Assembly (NCBI RefSeq): GCF_900111615.1
Contig: NZ_FOHU01000008.1
Location: 97,809 to 161,808 of the forward strand
From: Natronincola peptidivorans
Lineage (GTDB): Bacteria > Bacillota > Clostridia > Peptostreptococcales > Natronincolaceae
Direction of reading: 5' to 3'
DNA: 64,000 nt
Positions 63,025 to 64,000 of this stretch are shown one piece after another. A program made the translations under genes and the position numbers. The notes under the pieces were generated by a model, which was not told the DNA's origin, searched no databases, and worked only from the letters and a program-made list of their open reading frames with translations. Position 1 is the first letter of the stretch. Every line of letters begins with the position of its first letter.

Positions 63025-63392
63025 TTGTCTGCTCCCTTCACCAACTCAACGGACACATGGTTGGGCAAACAAATAATCCATCCACCTAGAGGGCGTGTAT
63101 TTATATTGTCCAAAGTAACTTCTCCCTGCTCCAAGCAATCTTGATTTGAACAGCTAGCCTTCTGCATCACAACACCATCCGTATTAATTTTAATCTCGTT
63201 ATATTTCCCTTCAACGTCAATTGTCACAACCTGTGTTTCATTTAGTGTTACTCTTTCATATTCGCTGCCTTCTACATAAATATTTACGTAACTCTCTATA
63301 CTATCGCTTTGCAGCATTACTCTGCTAGCCACAAGACCTCCTATAGCCAAAACAATAATAATGCCAATCAATTGTATATCTCTTTTATTCAT
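63021..63392 (-). CDS. NusG domain II (NGN-II) membrane-anchored protein
   Basis: A 123-residue protein with one N-terminal helix (LIGIIIVLAIGGLVASRVML) and an extracellular NusG-II-like beta-barrel (VVTIDVEGKYNEIKINTDGV, SCSNQDCLEQG, GGWIICLPNHVSVE). Two Cys of SCSNQDC plus IICLP may form a disulfide or bind a cofactor. Pairs of NusG-II and Gx-transporter genes recur in anaerobes near ApbE/FMN-transferase genes and, as I recall, in the flavin-based extracellular electron-transfer locus of Listeria (EetA/EetB). AGGAGG precedes ATG. Translationally coupled to the transporter gene. Confidence 0.83.
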   Translation of the reverse strand: MNKRDIQLIGIIIVLAIGGLVASRVMLQSDSIESYVNIYVEGSEYERVTLNETQVVTIDVEGKYNEIKINTDGVVMQKASCSNQDCLEQGEVTLDNINTRPLGGWIICLPNHVSVELVKGADK

Positions 63393-63740
63393 TGCTTATC
63401 TGCCTCCTAATGACGAATTATATTCTGCTGTATTTATAACTTTTATTATACACTATTTTTTCTCTAGGATTTTTTTGTTTGGGGATGGTTTTCATATGTT
63501 TTATTTTTTAATATATTCTATTTATTAATATGTTCTATCTTTATACATGAAATCCTTCACTACAACCTAAAGTTTATTGTTTTTTTAACAATGCATGTTG
63601 GACGACACGCGACGACATGGGGACGCTCCACGCGACGACATGGGGACGTCAGGCCGCGCCAAAAATCCAATAAATGGATAAGGTAATCTTGATATAGCAT
63701 GCATAGAATCGCCCATAATAGTAGTAAGGAGGGTGATAGT
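63393..63740. other. intergenic region between the NusG-II gene and the transposase
   Basis: Minus-strand TATAAT (near complement 63448) may serve the NusG-II operon. At 63606-63650 CACGCGACGACATGGGGACG occurs twice in direct repeat, followed by GGACGTCAGGC. This is probably the left end of the insertion sequence whose transposase follows. Confidence 0.4.
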
Positions 63741-64000
63741 ATGAGATATATAGAAGGCATTCATAGAAAAAGCAAGATTGCCTTACCAGAATATGTAGAT
63801 GACTATGTTACAGAAGATAATCCTGTAAGGATCATAGATACTTTCGTAGAAACAATAGATCTAGGTGAACTAGGATTTAAGAATGCAACCCCAAAAGAGA
63901 GGGGGAGACCTGGGTATAACCCCAAAGACCTACTTAAGCTATACATTTATGGATATATGAACAAAATTACTTCATCAAGAAAATTAGAAAAACAAACCCA
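63741..64000 (+). mobile_element. IS1182-family transposase, N-terminal part (runs off the window)
   Basis: The reading frame begins at ATG 63741 after AAGGAGGG and continues past base 64000. At least 86 residues: RKSKIALPEYVDDYV, then VRIIDTFVETIDLGELGF and GRPGYNPKDLLKLYIYGYMN. This is the DUF772-type N-terminus of IS1182-like DDE transposases. Whether the element is intact cannot be seen. Confidence 0.85.

Overview
The window comes from a low-GC Gram-positive anaerobe of the class Clostridia. The evidence is strong AGGAGG ribosome-binding sites, AT-rich intergenic DNA, GerMN and SLH-type surface proteins, clostridial-type flavoproteins, and families typical of Alkaliphilus-like genomes. 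The genus is an inference; no rRNA gene is present. No tRNA, rRNA or CRISPR array was seen.

Layout. 1-9.3 kb: a truncated purine-biosynthesis gene, a GerMN lipoprotein, an SDR oxidoreductase, an aminotransferase, a MerR/TipAS regulator with a textbook 19-bp-spaced promoter, and two TetR-linked flavoprotein groups. 9.3-11.3 kb: a hypothetical protein and a potassium channel fused to an RCK domain and a bacteriohemerythrin. 11.8-23.7 kb: three large secreted proteins that all end in the same copper-amine-oxidase-type 'stalk' domain, followed by a LytS-like histidine kinase and a SARP-type (REC-wHTH-BTAD) response regulator. All three surface genes and the regulator's own gene carry the same direct-repeat operator at the same distance from their -10 boxes, so this looks like a self-contained regulon. 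23.8-26.6 kb: a DrrAB-like ABC exporter behind a long hairpin leader, and a P-loop kinase.

26.7-34 kb is a nucleotide-second-messenger island: a FecR-domain protein and an NHL-repeat protein behind a cyclic-di-GMP-I riboswitch, a GAF/HD-GYP phosphodiesterase, an MBL-fold hydrolase, and a CHASE2 adenylate cyclase that may start at CTG. 34-42.7 kb: a nitroreductase pseudogene, a 1.45-kilo-residue SLH surface protein and a MalT-like STAND/BTAD regulator. This repeats the regulator-plus-surface-protein theme with a different direct-repeat operator. 42.8-52.5 kb: an EamA transporter, a nitroreductase, a Gfo/Idh/MocA dehydrogenase, a GntR regulator with a translationally coupled three-gene GlpA-like / FAD-oxidoreductase / DUF1667 operon, a GNAT enzyme and a cupin. 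52.5-64 kb: a multiply broken AraC gene, an MFS exporter, two rifampicin-phosphotransferase-like PEP-utilising enzymes each next to a TetR gene with palindromic operators, the deletion scar of a third such module fused to an MFS remnant, a Gx transporter / NusG-II pair, a MITE-like element and the start of an IS1182-family transposase running off the end.

Best candidates for new biology are the SARP-type two-component regulon of stalk-domain proteins (11.8-23.7 kb), the channel-hemerythrin fusion (9.8-11.2 kb), the c-di-GMP/cAMP island (26.8-34 kb) and the decayed tandem drug-modification modules (58-62.3 kb). All calls come from reading the sequence. No database search was run.
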